From: Symbiodinium natans
Taxonomy: Eukaryota; Sar; Dinophyceae; Suessiales; Symbiodiniaceae
Length of the DNA: 64,000 nt
Reading direction: 5' to 3'
Assembly: GCA_905221605.1 (NCBI GenBank)
Contig: CAJNDS010002542.1
Coordinates: 178,501 to 242,500 of the forward strand
Shown: positions 34,492 through 45,029 of the stretch, piece after piece
Layout of the letters: the number at the start of each line of letters is the position of its first letter
Numbering within the stretch: position 1 is the stretch's first letter
Translations under genes and position numbers: made by a program
Notes under the pieces: generated by a model
Told to the model about the DNA's origin: nothing
The model's database searches: none
Seen by the model: the letters and a program-made list of their open reading frames with translations, nothing else

Positions 34492-36337
34492 TAGCTGACA
34501 GGACACACGGCGCCCGTGACAACCTAGATCCCTTAAATCCCTAATGCCTAAGCCCTACAAGCCCTAAACCTACACCCCGAAAGCTTGAAGCCCGCACCCG
34601 TGAAACCTGACCGCAAGCCCCCCCCCCCCGCCCAGGGCCTTAAGACCCCTTTGAGGGAAGTGCAGACCTCAAGTATTGGGCCTTGTTAATGCTAGGGCCA
34701 CGACTCACATAAGGCTGGACTAACTGGTGCGGCTATCATGTCAGCTGCCGCGTGCACGTTTACAACCCAGAGTTGCAAAAGCACCTCTTCAGCGTCTCTT
34801 TGCCGCCTTCTACAAATAAGCTCAGCCGGTCCTCCTAGCCCAGCCATACTTCGGTTTGTGGCTTTCTATATTCGGAGAACATACAGGGAAGAGTCGGCAC
34901 AGATACCTTAAGGAGCTACACCTGGCGGTCTAGGATTGGGGGTGATATGCGGAGCTCTCCATCCCGAAGGTGACCCTAGAAGTGACAGCGTTCGTAGGTT
35001 TCACAGCAGGCGGCTCTGTACCCTTCCCTCGTTTCATCCTGCGTTTCACGTCCATAATGGACCAACCGTATGCACGCACTTGAAGGTTAAATCACGTGTG
35101 GGTTTCCTCCTGGGAAGGTTTCCCATAATCCCTAGACCCTAAACCCTAAACCCTACAAGCCCTAAAAAGGCTTAAGGGTTTCAAGCGCTCTCTGGCCATT
35201 CTGGGTTCCTTTTCTTGGGGCCCTAATCCCTAAACCCTAAACCCTAAACCCTAAACCCTAAACCCTAAACTCTAAACACCTCGGCCCGAATTGAGAAGTG
35301 TCCGGATGCTCCGGGTCGAAGTCCCGAAGTTCGGAGTTTAGGGTTTAGGGCTTAGGGTTTAGGGTTTAGTGTTTAGGGTTTAGAGTTTATGAGAATTCGT
35401 TCTGATTTTCTAGAGTATTTAGCTACAAGCCTCAACAGAAAAGGATGCCGTGAAAGCCTGCGTGTTGTGGGGCTTGTCGGGTTGTGTCCAGCCCGAAACC
35501 CAAAAGCCTGAAGAGCCGAAGCCCTCTCAACCTCTCATCTCTTTTATGTCAGGGTTTTAGGGCAGGTGGGGAACCGTAAACCCTAAACCCGGAACCCTGA
35601 ACCCTAAACCTTCGGATTGCCTTCCGCCGGCTTCTGGGCTCAAGCCGAGGCACGCTGATGGGTTTATAGAGGTTCCAGTGGGATCTAACGCCACAGACGA
35701 AAGAGCTGCTTCGACGCCATGTGCCTCGACGGCTGTTTAGGGAGGGTTTAGGGTTTAGGGTTTCGGGCTTAGGGTTTAGGGCTTAGGGTTTCGGGCTTAG
35801 GATTTAGGGTTTAGGGTTTCGGGCTTGGGGTTTAGGGTTTGGGGTTTAGGGTTTAGGGTCAGTCAGTGTTTAGGGTTTCGGGTTTAGGGTTTGCAGGCTT
35901 TTGGGGTTTCGGATCGGGCGGTCGGGCTTCAGATCGGGGGGGCAGGGCCCCTCATCCCCTGCCCCCCTTGCAGATAGGGCCAATGTGGTAGTCTTAGTAT
36001 TGAGGGTTTAAGGTTTAGGGTTTAGGGTTAGAGTTTAGGGTTTAGGGTTTAGGGTTGTTCAGGTCAGGGAGCCATTAACCCATCCGACACCCCAACTCCT
36101 AAGCCCAAAATCCAAAAACCCAAACCCCCAAGCCCACAAACCCTCAACCTAAACCCCCAAAATTCTCAGCCCGAATCCCCCAAAATCCGCAGCCCAAAAC
36201 TCCCACCCTAACCCTAAACCCTAAACCCTAAACGCTAAACCCTAAACCCCAAACCCTAAACCCTAAACCCTAAACCCGAAACCCTAAACCCTAAACCCTG
36301 AACCCGAAATCACTTTAAATCCTACGATCCTCCACAG

Positions 36338-36413
36338 GATCGGCTTCAAGTGGGGCGTGGACCGCGATGCGCTGGGCATGGCGGAGGGCATGGCAGCACT
36401 ACTAGGGACCTAG
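36338..36413 (+). CDS. Candidate terminal exon, product unknown
   Basis: It starts at CCACAG|G and reads IGFKWGVDRDALGMAEGMAA then LLGT and TAG. The protein-like composition, the CCCTAAA repeats before it and the TTTAGGG repeats after it support a + strand exon. The family is unknown. Confidence 0.42.
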
Positions 36414-36419
36414 GACCCA

Positions 36420-36555
36420 GAGTAGGGTGTAGGGTTTAGGGTTCAGGGTTTAGGGTTTGGGGTTTGGGGTTTAGGGTTTAGGGTTTAGGGTTTAGGGTTC
36501 AGGGTTTAGGGTTTAGGGTTTGGGGTTTGGGGTTTAGGGTTTAGGGGTTTAGGTT
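36420..36555. repeat. TTTAGGG/TTTGGGG array
   Basis: About eighteen units of TTTAGGG with TTTGGGG and TTCAGGG variants. Confidence 0.9.
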
Positions 36556-36565
36556 CCCTTTTAGG

Positions 36566-36740
36566 CTTGGTAGCCCAGTGGTACCCTTTACTTTTTTTTG
36601 GGTTCTGGGTTCCCTTATAAAGTAACCAACCCAAAAAGGGCGCCCTTTTTGCAATAGGGTTACTTGGCTACCAAGTAAGCCTCTTTAAACCAAAAAAAGG
36701 GCACCCTCTTCATTCCTAGGTTATTCTTGGGTCTAGGGCC
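36566..36740. mobile_element. Copy of the introner-like element
   Basis: CTTGGTAGCCCAGTGGTACC at 36566-36585 is the inverted complement of GGTTACTTGGCTACCAAG ending at 36675. This 110-bp unit matches the ends and interior of the intron at 9205-9431. Just downstream, 36676-36737 ends like the intron at 8914-9128 (GTTATTCTTGGGTCTAG). No exon is evident on either side, so this may be a free copy. Confidence 0.65.
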
Positions 36741-38231
36741 CCCCTAAGAGTTGTTTGAGGGGGTGAGCGTTTAGGGTTTGGGGTTTGGGGGTCTTAGGGC
36801 TTTAGGGTTATAGGGTTTTAGGGTTCAGGGTTTAGGTGGGGGCTTAGTCTGGGGGGACAAGAGAAAAGGTGTACGTACCCAGAACATCAGCCGTTGGCAG
36901 GGCTGAAAATTGGGGAACAAACGCACCCAAGGAGACTGGCCAGGCACGTCAGAAGGTTGTGGACCTGAAGGTCGGAAAAGGGCTTGTGTGGCGTGGGGCG
37001 TGTCGTAGTAGACCAGTAGAAGATTTCTTGCAGATGGTTGTTCAGAATCCAGGATGTGTGTATGGGATCTGCAGAATTCGGCCAGCTGACTCTCCTAGCA
37101 ATTCCCAGCAGGCAGTGGCCGCCGAGTGCATTGCAATGACGCCACGCTGCTAAAAACTTGATTGTTGCCCAAAACAGGTGTCTTCAGGGGCACCCTTTCG
37201 TGGGGAGTTCCTAAGGCCAAAGACTATCATACTGTCTTGGGTGTTCCCGCATTTGGGGACATGCCCATCTGCGAGCCTTTCTTCAAGGGGCTGGAAGGGT
37301 GAGAATTCTCGGAGTCCTCTTGGTATCCTGTCAAAGGCTTGCCGGCCTCAACCTGGCCAAGTCTTCACCAAGAACACCCACAGTTGTAAGGAAACCGCAG
37401 TAGCAAGGAAGCACGCGCGCGCACGTAGGTTTCAGAAGAGGAATGATTGAAGCCCAAAGAGGGAATATACCCCCAAATCGAATTCGACCCGAAACCCGAA
37501 ACCCGAAACCCTAAACCCTATAAACCCTAGGTTTGGGTACCTGTCTGAGATATTGTTGGGTTTAGGGTTTAGGGTTTAGGGTTTATAAGGGTTTAGGGTT
37601 CCCCAGTTTCCCCCCCCCCCCCCCCCCCTGGCTCAGAGACCCTTAGCTACTTGTAGCGTCAATGGTGGAATCTTGGACGAGAGAAGAGAATCCGCACTGT
37701 AATTACACCCTAAACCCTAAACCCAAAACCCCTAAACTGCGATTTCATGGTTCCGGGCTTAGGATCCCAAGCTCCGGGTTTACGATTTTACGATCCCCAA
37801 GCTCAAATGCGAAGTGGGAAGACATGATTCCGAGGCTTTTTGTGATCATCGGCTGCGGCGCTGCCTGCGCCAACGGCGCCAGCAACAGCTCGAATCGGTC
37901 CCCGGGTCTACGGAGAGGTTGGGGCAGGTCCTTGGGGCTTCGGGCGGGTTGATGGTGTATGCGGTGTAGGGTTGCTGGGGTATACCCCCAAAATAGAAAA
38001 GAAATAAAAGAAGAAAGAGGGACCTCCGAAGAGGCTCATGGATTCTTGCGTTACACGTCCGATTGCGGTCTAGGAATCCCGTTGCGGTGCTCTTCTGCCC
38101 GCGGATGGCTGCAATATTCACCCGAAACCCTAAACTTTCCGGGTTTAGGGTTTAGGGTCCATGGACCCTAAACCCTAAACCCTAAACCCTAAACCCTAAT
38201 ATAAACCCCAAACCCTCAACCCTGCAGGGTT
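36741..38231. other. Repeats and unassigned islands
   Basis: Non-repetitive stretches at 36870-37150 and 37178-37450 have open frames without recognisable motifs. The island at about 37800-37950 is open in two frames. TTTAGGG/CCCTAAA units lie between them and a poly-C tract is at 37610-37628. No gene is assigned. Confidence 0.5.
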
Positions 38232-38248
38232 TAGGCCTTTGGCTCAAG
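38232..38248 (+). other. Probable relict spliced-leader sequence
   Basis: TAGGCCTTTGGCTCAAG closely matches the 3' part of the dinoflagellate spliced leader (ending ATTTTGGCTCAAG as I remember it). The match is exact for the last 11 bases. A leader copy in genomic DNA suggests reinsertion of a processed mRNA. The sequence after it is open for about 30 codons in one frame (LWLKDQEEASLQLLTPKRPG, counted from inside the leader). Confidence 0.55.
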
Positions 38249-38351
38249 GATCAGGAGGAGGCCTCTTTGCAACTTTTGACTCCGAAGAGACCAGGGAAGG
38301 CAAGTCGAACTCTGAATGCAGCCATGGACCCTACTTACTTAGAGGTTCAGC

Positions 38352-38424
38352 GCTTAGGGTTTGGGGTTTAGGGTTTAGGGTTTAGGGTTTAGGGTTTAGG
38401 GTTTAGGGTTTAGGGTTTAGGGTA
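38352..38424. repeat. TTTAGGG array
   Basis: About ten nearly perfect tandem units. Confidence 0.95.
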
Positions 38425-38773
38425 AGAGTACTGGTAAGTAGGGTTAACAGTGGATACCTGATAGGACGCAGGTATAAGTACCCATGAGCCTTCAAGCAGT
38501 CAAGCCATCAAGGCTCTGAGGCAACCCTCAACCCTAAGTGCTCCACAACCTTAAGCCGTTAATGAGGATGCTCATTTGTAGCCTTGCTCCCGGCTTTCGG
38601 GGACGGAGAACCTCATACAAAGCCCTGAAGACAAGAAAGGGCGCCCCAGTCTGCCGTACCCCTGACCTTGTCTAGAACCTCTCACACCATGAAATACCCT
38701 CATTCAACTCTCAACCCGGTTTAGGGTTTAGGGCTCAATGCCCTAAACCCGTGAACTCCGAATGAAAGCCCTC

Positions 38774-38844
38774 ATGTCGATGCGTCGGCCAAGGCTCATC
38801 GTTGCTCTGGCCTTCGGCATGGGATGCTTGTTGACTACTCCTGG
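38774..38844 (+). CDS. Candidate first exon with signal-anchor-like start
   Basis: ATG opens MSMRRPRLIVALAFGMGCLL, with basic residues then a hydrophobic run like a signal peptide or membrane anchor. It ends before GTTCAT. A second in-frame ATG lies upstream at 38762. The next candidate exon (39256) is also hydrophobic. Confidence 0.35.
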
Positions 38845-39255
38845 GTTCATAGGCTTCATATTTAGGGCTTATGGGGTTCGAATAGGAGTTCAACATGCCC
38901 TAAAATCTCTGCAATCCCTAAACCCAAGGCCTACACCCGGGCTCCCTTTTGTAAAGGCTGTGCCGCTCGAATCTTCGAAGCTCCGAGAGCGCTGACGGGA
39001 TGTGGGGGGTTCTAGGGGGGTTCACCATCAGCCCTCGAAGCCCCCGAAAACTCGAGGTGTACGTAGGCTTTTAGAGCCAAGGCCGTGCAACTGCCTCAAG
39101 CCCTAAACCCAACTGAACCCTAGCCCTGAACCATGAACCCTGAACCCTAAACCATAAACCTTTGTCATAGGGTACTTAAACTCAATAAGGAATAGAAATT
39201 TCAATTTTTCCATACGATCCGAACCATGAACTTGAAACCCTGACCGCTAACAAAG

Positions 39256-39321
39256 GAATACTGGTCCTGGCATACTCTGTCGGCCATCACTCTGGCGGGC
39301 GCCGTGGCGGTGGGATTTTGC
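39256..39321 (+). CDS. Candidate exon encoding a membrane segment
   Basis: It starts at CAAAG|G and reads EYWSWHTLSAITLAGAVAVG, then FCG. It is strongly hydrophobic, with CCCTGA/CCCTAA-sense sequence before and TTAGGG-sense after. It might belong with 38774-38844 or with an upstream part of the aquaporin gene, but no NPA motif was found. Confidence 0.38.
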
Positions 39322-40847
39322 GGCTTAGGGTTGAGGATTTAGGGCTTAGGGTTTTAGGGTTTAGGGTTTTTAGGGCTTTTAGGGTTTTGAGGAGTTTGGG
39401 GCTGTAAGGCGTTTAGGGCTTTACAGGTTTAGGATTTGGGGGGTCGGGGTTTAGGTTTTTAGGCCTGAATGTTTATGAGGTTTTAGGTTGATCAGGTTGA
39501 TAGGGCTTAGGGCTCGCAGCGTTTGGGGTTCCGTGGTGTCGTCGTGTTGAGTTTTTTATGGTTTTTAGTGGGGTAGCTCTTCGAATTTGTGCTGCAAAGT
39601 CTCGAGTGGATTGCTGCAATTCTTTCGCGGGTTTAGGGTAAATTGAGTGAATTCAACGGTCTGGGGCGTCAGGTATGTGAAGTTTTTCATTTAGGGAGCA
39701 GGGTTTAAGTTCTCCAGGCTTGCAAAGCCTCTGTGTGTGTATTTCTCGCATTGTCGGAGGACTCTCCTTCCCAGATTCCCTCGTGGACGGGGTTCACGAC
39801 TCCTAAGTCCTAAACCCGAAACCCGACCAAGCCATTTCAAGGGCTTGCCAGGGGGAAGCCTCCTCGACTGTTTGGTACACAGCCGAGCCAGAGTAACCGC
39901 TTCCACCCTGAAGAAGGAAAATAGGTACCATCAACTTTGGATTCACCCTCTTTTGAGGTATGAGGTACCTCTAGCTGAATCCTGAGCTGGTTTGTTGGGG
40001 TACAGGGTTACCCCCCCCCTTCCCCCCGGCCTTCCCGAGGCAAATCAACTGTGCGGTGACCTTGTCGCTCGTCCTTGGGGGTCAGGCGCGGTGATGCTTT
40101 CTGGCTCAGGTTAGGTCGCATGGTTGTCCCAATATGACCCTGCTCTTCTATTTCTGAGGCCCCCAGCTCCTGATTACCAAGCTTGAGTTGAAGGCGGTTG
40201 CATTCAAATGAGGGCCTTGCTGCAACCTTAGCCCAATTTTGCACTCTGCGCATTCTGAGGACGGCCCCATTCCGGACTCACTCAGCCGCAAATCTTAAGA
40301 GCCTCTTGATCCCTGCAATGTCGTATACAGCACAGACCACACCTCGCGGTGACAGTAATTTCAAGGATCGCCTGCTATAGGGGAATAATGGCGAATAGTA
40401 TTCCCTTATGGTCCCTTTATAAATATACTAGAATAACACCCCTATACTGGCCTCAGCCTCTGCCCTGGTATTTAGCTCGCCACATTTAGGACGCGGTCAT
40501 ATGGGGGTTTACGAAAATAAAGGACCCCTAATCAAATAGTCCCCCAAATAGTAGGATTTCCTTACAACAAGGATGAATAAGGTACCCCTAATTTTGGAAA
40601 CCCTCATGTCCTGGTCTGCATCCCCCCAAACCTCCCCTCACAACAGCGTTGTGGTTCAGGCTTCTGTTGTCATGTTCCAGGGTCTTGTATCCCAGACCAC
40701 AACTTAGGTTCAATACAGTTTGCTAGGCAACGCTGCCAGGCGAGTAAGTGGCGGTTTCGGGCCCCCCAAGGCATTCAATACCTGCTCATCTGAGAGTCTC
40801 AGACTGTTTTCACGGCTTAAATCCCAACAACCCCCGAATCCCTAAAG
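39322..40847. other. Repeats and unassigned sequence
   Basis: TTTAGGG-like units occur up to 39480. Non-repetitive sequence at 39730-40370 has unassigned open frames on both strands, and a palindromic element is at 40376-40440. No gene is supported. Confidence 0.5.
40376..40440. mobile_element. Short dispersed repeat, family 3
   Basis: It carries ATTCCCTTATGGTCCCTTTA and nearby AATAATGGCGAATAGTATTC. Similar copies lie at 46527-46590, 51676-51745 and 57176-57245. Confidence 0.65.
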
Positions 40848-40970
40848 CCTCACTCCATGCAGCAGGTGCCTTGGTACCAGGGCATCGCGAATCTGCTGGC
40901 GCAGCTCCATGTCGGCAATTTCAGCATCTGTGGGTTCAGAGCTTCCAACATGTGCCAGACTCTGCCTCCC
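40848..40970 (+). CDS. Isolated candidate exon, product unknown
   Basis: Forty-one codons between AAAG and a GCAAGT donor: HSMQQVPWYQGIANLLAQLH, then VGNFSICGFRASNMCQTLPP. It has balanced, clearly protein-like composition, including the aromatic/small-residue mix of a folded domain. CCCTAAAG precedes it. No family is recognised. Confidence 0.45.
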
Positions 40971-41656
40971 GCAAGTAAACCTTTCTCCAGAAATAGATCA
41001 CGGGAGATCTCTCCCTGGATATTGACGTCAGGGCTACCCTAACCCGCGTAATGAAATCTCGAACCCTGAACCCTGGAAGCCATGGACCCTAAACCCTAAA
41101 CCCTAAATCCCTAAACCCTAACACCCTATAAACCCTAAAACCCTAATCTAAAAATCCCGAAAACCCTAAAACCTCCGTAAGCTCTGCAAGGGCCTGCAAG
41201 ACATGCTTGAGCACACTGAGTGCCAAGCATCTCCCACCCTTCCATGGGTGATTTAGGGGTTTAGGGTTTAGGGTTTTAGGGTTGTAAACCCTACTGCAAA
41301 TCCTAAACCCGACTTCAGCGAGGAAACTGGACAAGTAGGTAAGGGCAAACCAGTCGGGTCCAACCCCACCCCGTAAACAGAACCCCGAAGCACCCTCAAA
41401 CTGCCTTCAGCCCGCACCAAATTCCAGATATATACGAGTATATGTGTATATACACATATGTATTTATGTGCATATCCACATATACATCGATATATATATA
41501 TATATATATGGTACCCCCCCCTCAAAACCTACCTTTTCATACCCTTTTCTATGTCGAGACGTTATGTTTATGATATTCGAAGCCGGATGTATATATATAT
41601 ATATACATCCGATACGAAATATTACATACTTAGAGACTCCAATAAAAAATCTCCAG

Positions 41657-42090
41657 GGCCAGGAGTTTTAAAACTCTTCTTGTGGCTAAGCAAGGAGTTT
41701 TAAAACTCGTGGCCCCGAAGATTGAAGATTGAAGATTCCCCAGAACTCGTTCCAGGAATCTTCAATCTTCAATCTTAGGGGCAGGGAGTTTTAAAACTCC
41801 TCTTGTGGCTAAGCAAGGAGTTTTAAAACTCGTGGCCCCGAAGATTGAAGATTGAAGATTCTCCAGAACTCTTTCCAGGAATCTTCAATCTTCAATCTTC
41901 GGTGGCATGAGTTTTAAAACTCCTCTTGTGGCTAAGCAAGGAGTTTTAAAACTCCCGGCCCCGACTACTTGAGATTGAAGATTCCCACAAAGAGTCCTGA
42001 GACATCTTCAATCTTCAATCTTCGGTGGCAGGAGTTTTAAAACTCCTCTTGTGGCTAAGCAAGGAGTTTTAAAACGCCCGGTCCTGAAGA
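41657..42090. repeat. Tandem repeat of nested palindromes, period about 123 bp
   Basis: Three and a half units start near 41657, 41783, 41907 and 42029. Each contains the palindrome GAGTTTTAAAACTC twice, separated by TTGTGGCTAAGCAAG. A second inverted pair follows, GAAGATTGAAGATTGAAGAT and ATCTTCAATCTTCAATCTTC, around a CAGAACTC spacer. Confidence 0.9.
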
Positions 42091-42289
42091 TTTTTCTTAT
42101 GGTTAAAAAATATCTTACAAAACTCTAGGCCATGGTATTATATATTGAAGCACTGAAAGTGGTTCCATTATATGTGCACAATTTCGACGCGCAGCTTGGG
42201 CTATAAACGCGCAGTTTCCAGCCATAGCATACTCCTCATGTCGGCCGTCAACATGAAGGTTGCGTGCGCGTTTAGGTTAATTGTAATCC

Positions 42290-42960
42290 TATATGGGTTT
42301 TGGGGCTTCTCTATAAAACGCTAAGCCCGGGACCTTTAAATCTTAACCCTATAGGGTTTAAAGGTTATGTGTTTCAACTTAATTGCAGGCTTAGGTTCAA
42401 AATCATATATCTTAAATCCTAAACCTTTAAAACCTTAACCCTATAAAGTTTCCAGGTTGCAGGTTTCGTTTAATTACACGTCAAGGTTTAAATACATATA
42501 TCTTAAATTCTAGACCTTGAACTAACGCTTAAAGTTTAAGGGTTTCGGTGTATTTGCAGGTCAAGGTTGAAATGCCTATATCTTAAGCCCTAAACCTTTA
42601 AATCTTAATCCTACAGGGTTTAAAGGTTAAAGAATTGGGCTTATTTGTTTAATCCTATAGGGTTTCGGGGCTTTTCTTTAAAAAACTCTAAATCCTGGAT
42701 CGATAGGGGTTTAGAGTGCCTATGTCTTAAACCCTATACCTTTAAACCTTAACCCTGCAAGGGTTAAAGGTTTCGTGTTTCCGTTGAATTGTAGGTCAAG
42801 GTTTACATGTCTGAAATTCAAATCCTAAACCTTTAAACCGTAACCCTATAGGGTGTTTAAAGATTAAGGGTTGAGGTTAAATTGCTTAACCCTATAGGCT
42901 TGGGGTTTTGGGGCTTCTCGTTAGAATCCTAAACCCTGGATCGATAGGGTTTTGGAGAAT
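42290..42960. repeat. Diverged tandem repeat, units of about 100-120 bp
   Basis: Units carrying CCTTAACCCTATAGGGTTT, AAAGGTTA, TTGCAGGTCAAGGTT and ATATCTTAAATCCTAAACC recur about six times. No gene is seen. Confidence 0.7.
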
Positions 42961-43259
42961 AAGCCCTGACAATACCCTTAAACAAACCCAGAACACGCAG
43001 TGGAGTGAAGTGGAGGGGAGTGGGGGGGTGTGGTGGGGAGTGTTTTTTGGTCCTACTTATTTTGGAAGACCGACCCCTGGCGCCCTCTCCCCTTCTATTT
43101 AGAAGCAAATTAAGTCCTTATAAGCAAATTTGTTGCGTTGGAGATTGAGTGAGTACACAGATTACGTACCAACTCATACATACATATAAAGCCAATACAC
43201 AGTATGAATATGCATGTGAGTATTGCAACACTACGACGACTTCAATCTTTAATTTGAGG

Positions 43260-43300
43260 GTCGATTCAAAACTGAATCGGCCGATTCAAATTTGAATCGG
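43260..43300. repeat. Double palindrome GATTCAAA...TGAATCGG
   Basis: TCGATTCAAAACTGAATCGG is followed directly by CCGATTCAAATTTGAATCGG. Each half is self-complementary. It resembles palindromes in 20316-20390. Confidence 0.85.
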
Positions 43301-43319
43301 ACATATTTCATCATTATAG

Positions 43320-44470
43320 GGGAGCCCGCTCTTTAGGACTTAGCGAGAAGGATTTAGGGAATAGGCGTTGAAGTGGGGAGCATCCCAGAGCTTAGTCCCC
43401 AAATCCTATTTTCTAAGGGGGCGCAAATCTTATCGCTAAAGCTTTAGCGTTAGCGAGAAGATTTATTGAGCAAGGTTGGCTTTTGTATGAGTTAGGGGGG
43501 GTCTCATTTTTGGGGATTTAAGGCTACTTAAGATTCCCTCTTTAGGATTTGGTGACTCCCTCCCACCCCTCTTCCCCAATATGATTTAGGGAGTGAAATT
43601 AAGGGATAAGATTGAGGGATCCTTCTTTGTTGACTTTAGCGATAAGATCTACTGAGTAAGGTTCTTTGTTTTATGATGTAGACGGAGAGGCTCATCTTTA
43701 AGATTTATAGTAAGGATCCCCCTCTTTAGGACACCCCTCTTTAGGGCTTAAGCAATAGGATTTAGAAAGTAAAACTAAGGAATGCCTTTTAGGATTTAGG
43801 GGATCTCCTCTTTAGGGTTTAGCCCCCCTCCCCCGCCCCCCACCTTTAGGCCTTAGGGAGTTAATTTCAGGGAACCAGATCTAGGGATCCCGATAAGATT
43901 TTATCCGAGCATCTGTTTAATTGGTGGGACCCCCCACCGCAATAAGAAAGGCAGGGCACTGCAATAATGAGACCATGGCAATGTATGCATTCTCTATTAA
44001 GTACAATAGGAATGTATTGTAGTTTCGCCGATCCAGACTGCAGCTCAGCAATCAAAAACGAAGCCTGCAGACAGATTTTTGAACACCCCCGGAAAATATT
44101 CATTCACTGTGGCGGTATTTCCCCATACGGAAACCCCCGTAATGGAGGTAGTAATTCTCTTTTAGAATTCAGAGGCTCTCCTCTTCAGAATTTCAAGACT
44201 TCCCTCTTTAGGGCTTTGGGAAAAGACTTAGGGAGTAAAATCATGGGAATATGATTTAGGGATCCCACCCTTTAGGATTTAGCGAGAAGATTTAGTGAGC
44301 CATTTAGTGACCCACCCCCCCCCCCCGCGCCCGCCCCAGATTTAGGGACTGGGGGAATATGATTTAGGGAATACGATGTAGGAATCCCGTGCTTTCGGAT
44401 TTAGCGAGCAGGATTTTGGGAAGAGGGTTTATGCAACAGAAAATTGTGTGAATAAGGTCAAAGGATTTAG
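43320..44470. repeat. Diverged CCTCTTTAGGATTTAGCGAGAA repeats
   Basis: Motifs such as CTCTTTAGGATTTAG, AGCGAGAAGATTTA and TTAGGGAGTAA recur irregularly through about 1.1 kb. It is interrupted by a non-repetitive insert at about 43900-44150. The open frames here lack recognisable motifs. Confidence 0.6.
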
Positions 44471-44627
44471 GGAGTCGGTCTCATCTTTAAAGCGTTTTGA
44501 TGTCACGCAAGTGTAGAAAATTAGAAAACGGTAGGTTTTGGAGGGGGGGGGTAGCATATATATATATATATATGTATATGTATAATGCATTATGAAGACT
44601 CAAAGCCTCCCAAAAACCCACAGCCAG

Positions 44628-44989
44628 GCTCGTCGGCTCACTCCTGGGGGCTGCCCTGCTGTGTGCTGTCTTCCCCTGCCAGCTCGACGCGACCGGTGGG
44701 CTTGGCGACACGCCTTTAGGATGGGCTTAGGTTTTGGGGTTTAGGGCTTTGGGTTTAGGATTTGGGGCTTAGGGTTTGGGGTTTAGGATTTGGGGTTTAG
44801 GGTTTGGGGTTGAGGGCTTGGGGTTGAGTGTTTGGCGTAACTTGGGTTTGGGGTCTAAGGGGTTTGGGGCTTCAGGGTTGAGGGTGTAAGGTCTAGGGGG
44901 AGTTTGGGGGTGAAGTTGGGGGTGAAGGTGGATTTAGGCTGGGTTAGCTTACATGGAAATCGGGCTGCGGGTTCAGGGACTGGGGGGTT

Positions 44990-45029
<40 letters not shown>

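Larger units (their letters stand above)
32562..36337. other. Repeat-rich region without an assembled gene
   Basis: The stretch contains a CT-rich stretch (32790-32870), C-rich sequence (33290-33480), CT/TA microsatellites (33590-33700), a TTTAGGG array (33813-33912), and a non-repetitive stretch of unknown nature (34640-35120). Telomere-like units in both senses fill the rest. A weak ankyrin-like island at 34437-34491 is listed separately. Confidence 0.55.
40971..44627. other. Satellites and AT-rich repeats
   Basis: Apart from telomere-like units at 41070-41300 and a TA microsatellite (41425-41515), the stretch is made of satellite-like families listed separately (41657-42090, 42290-42960, 43320-44470). 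It also has a palindrome at 43260-43300. The 5' exons of the aquaporin gene may lie here but were not found. Confidence 0.6.
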
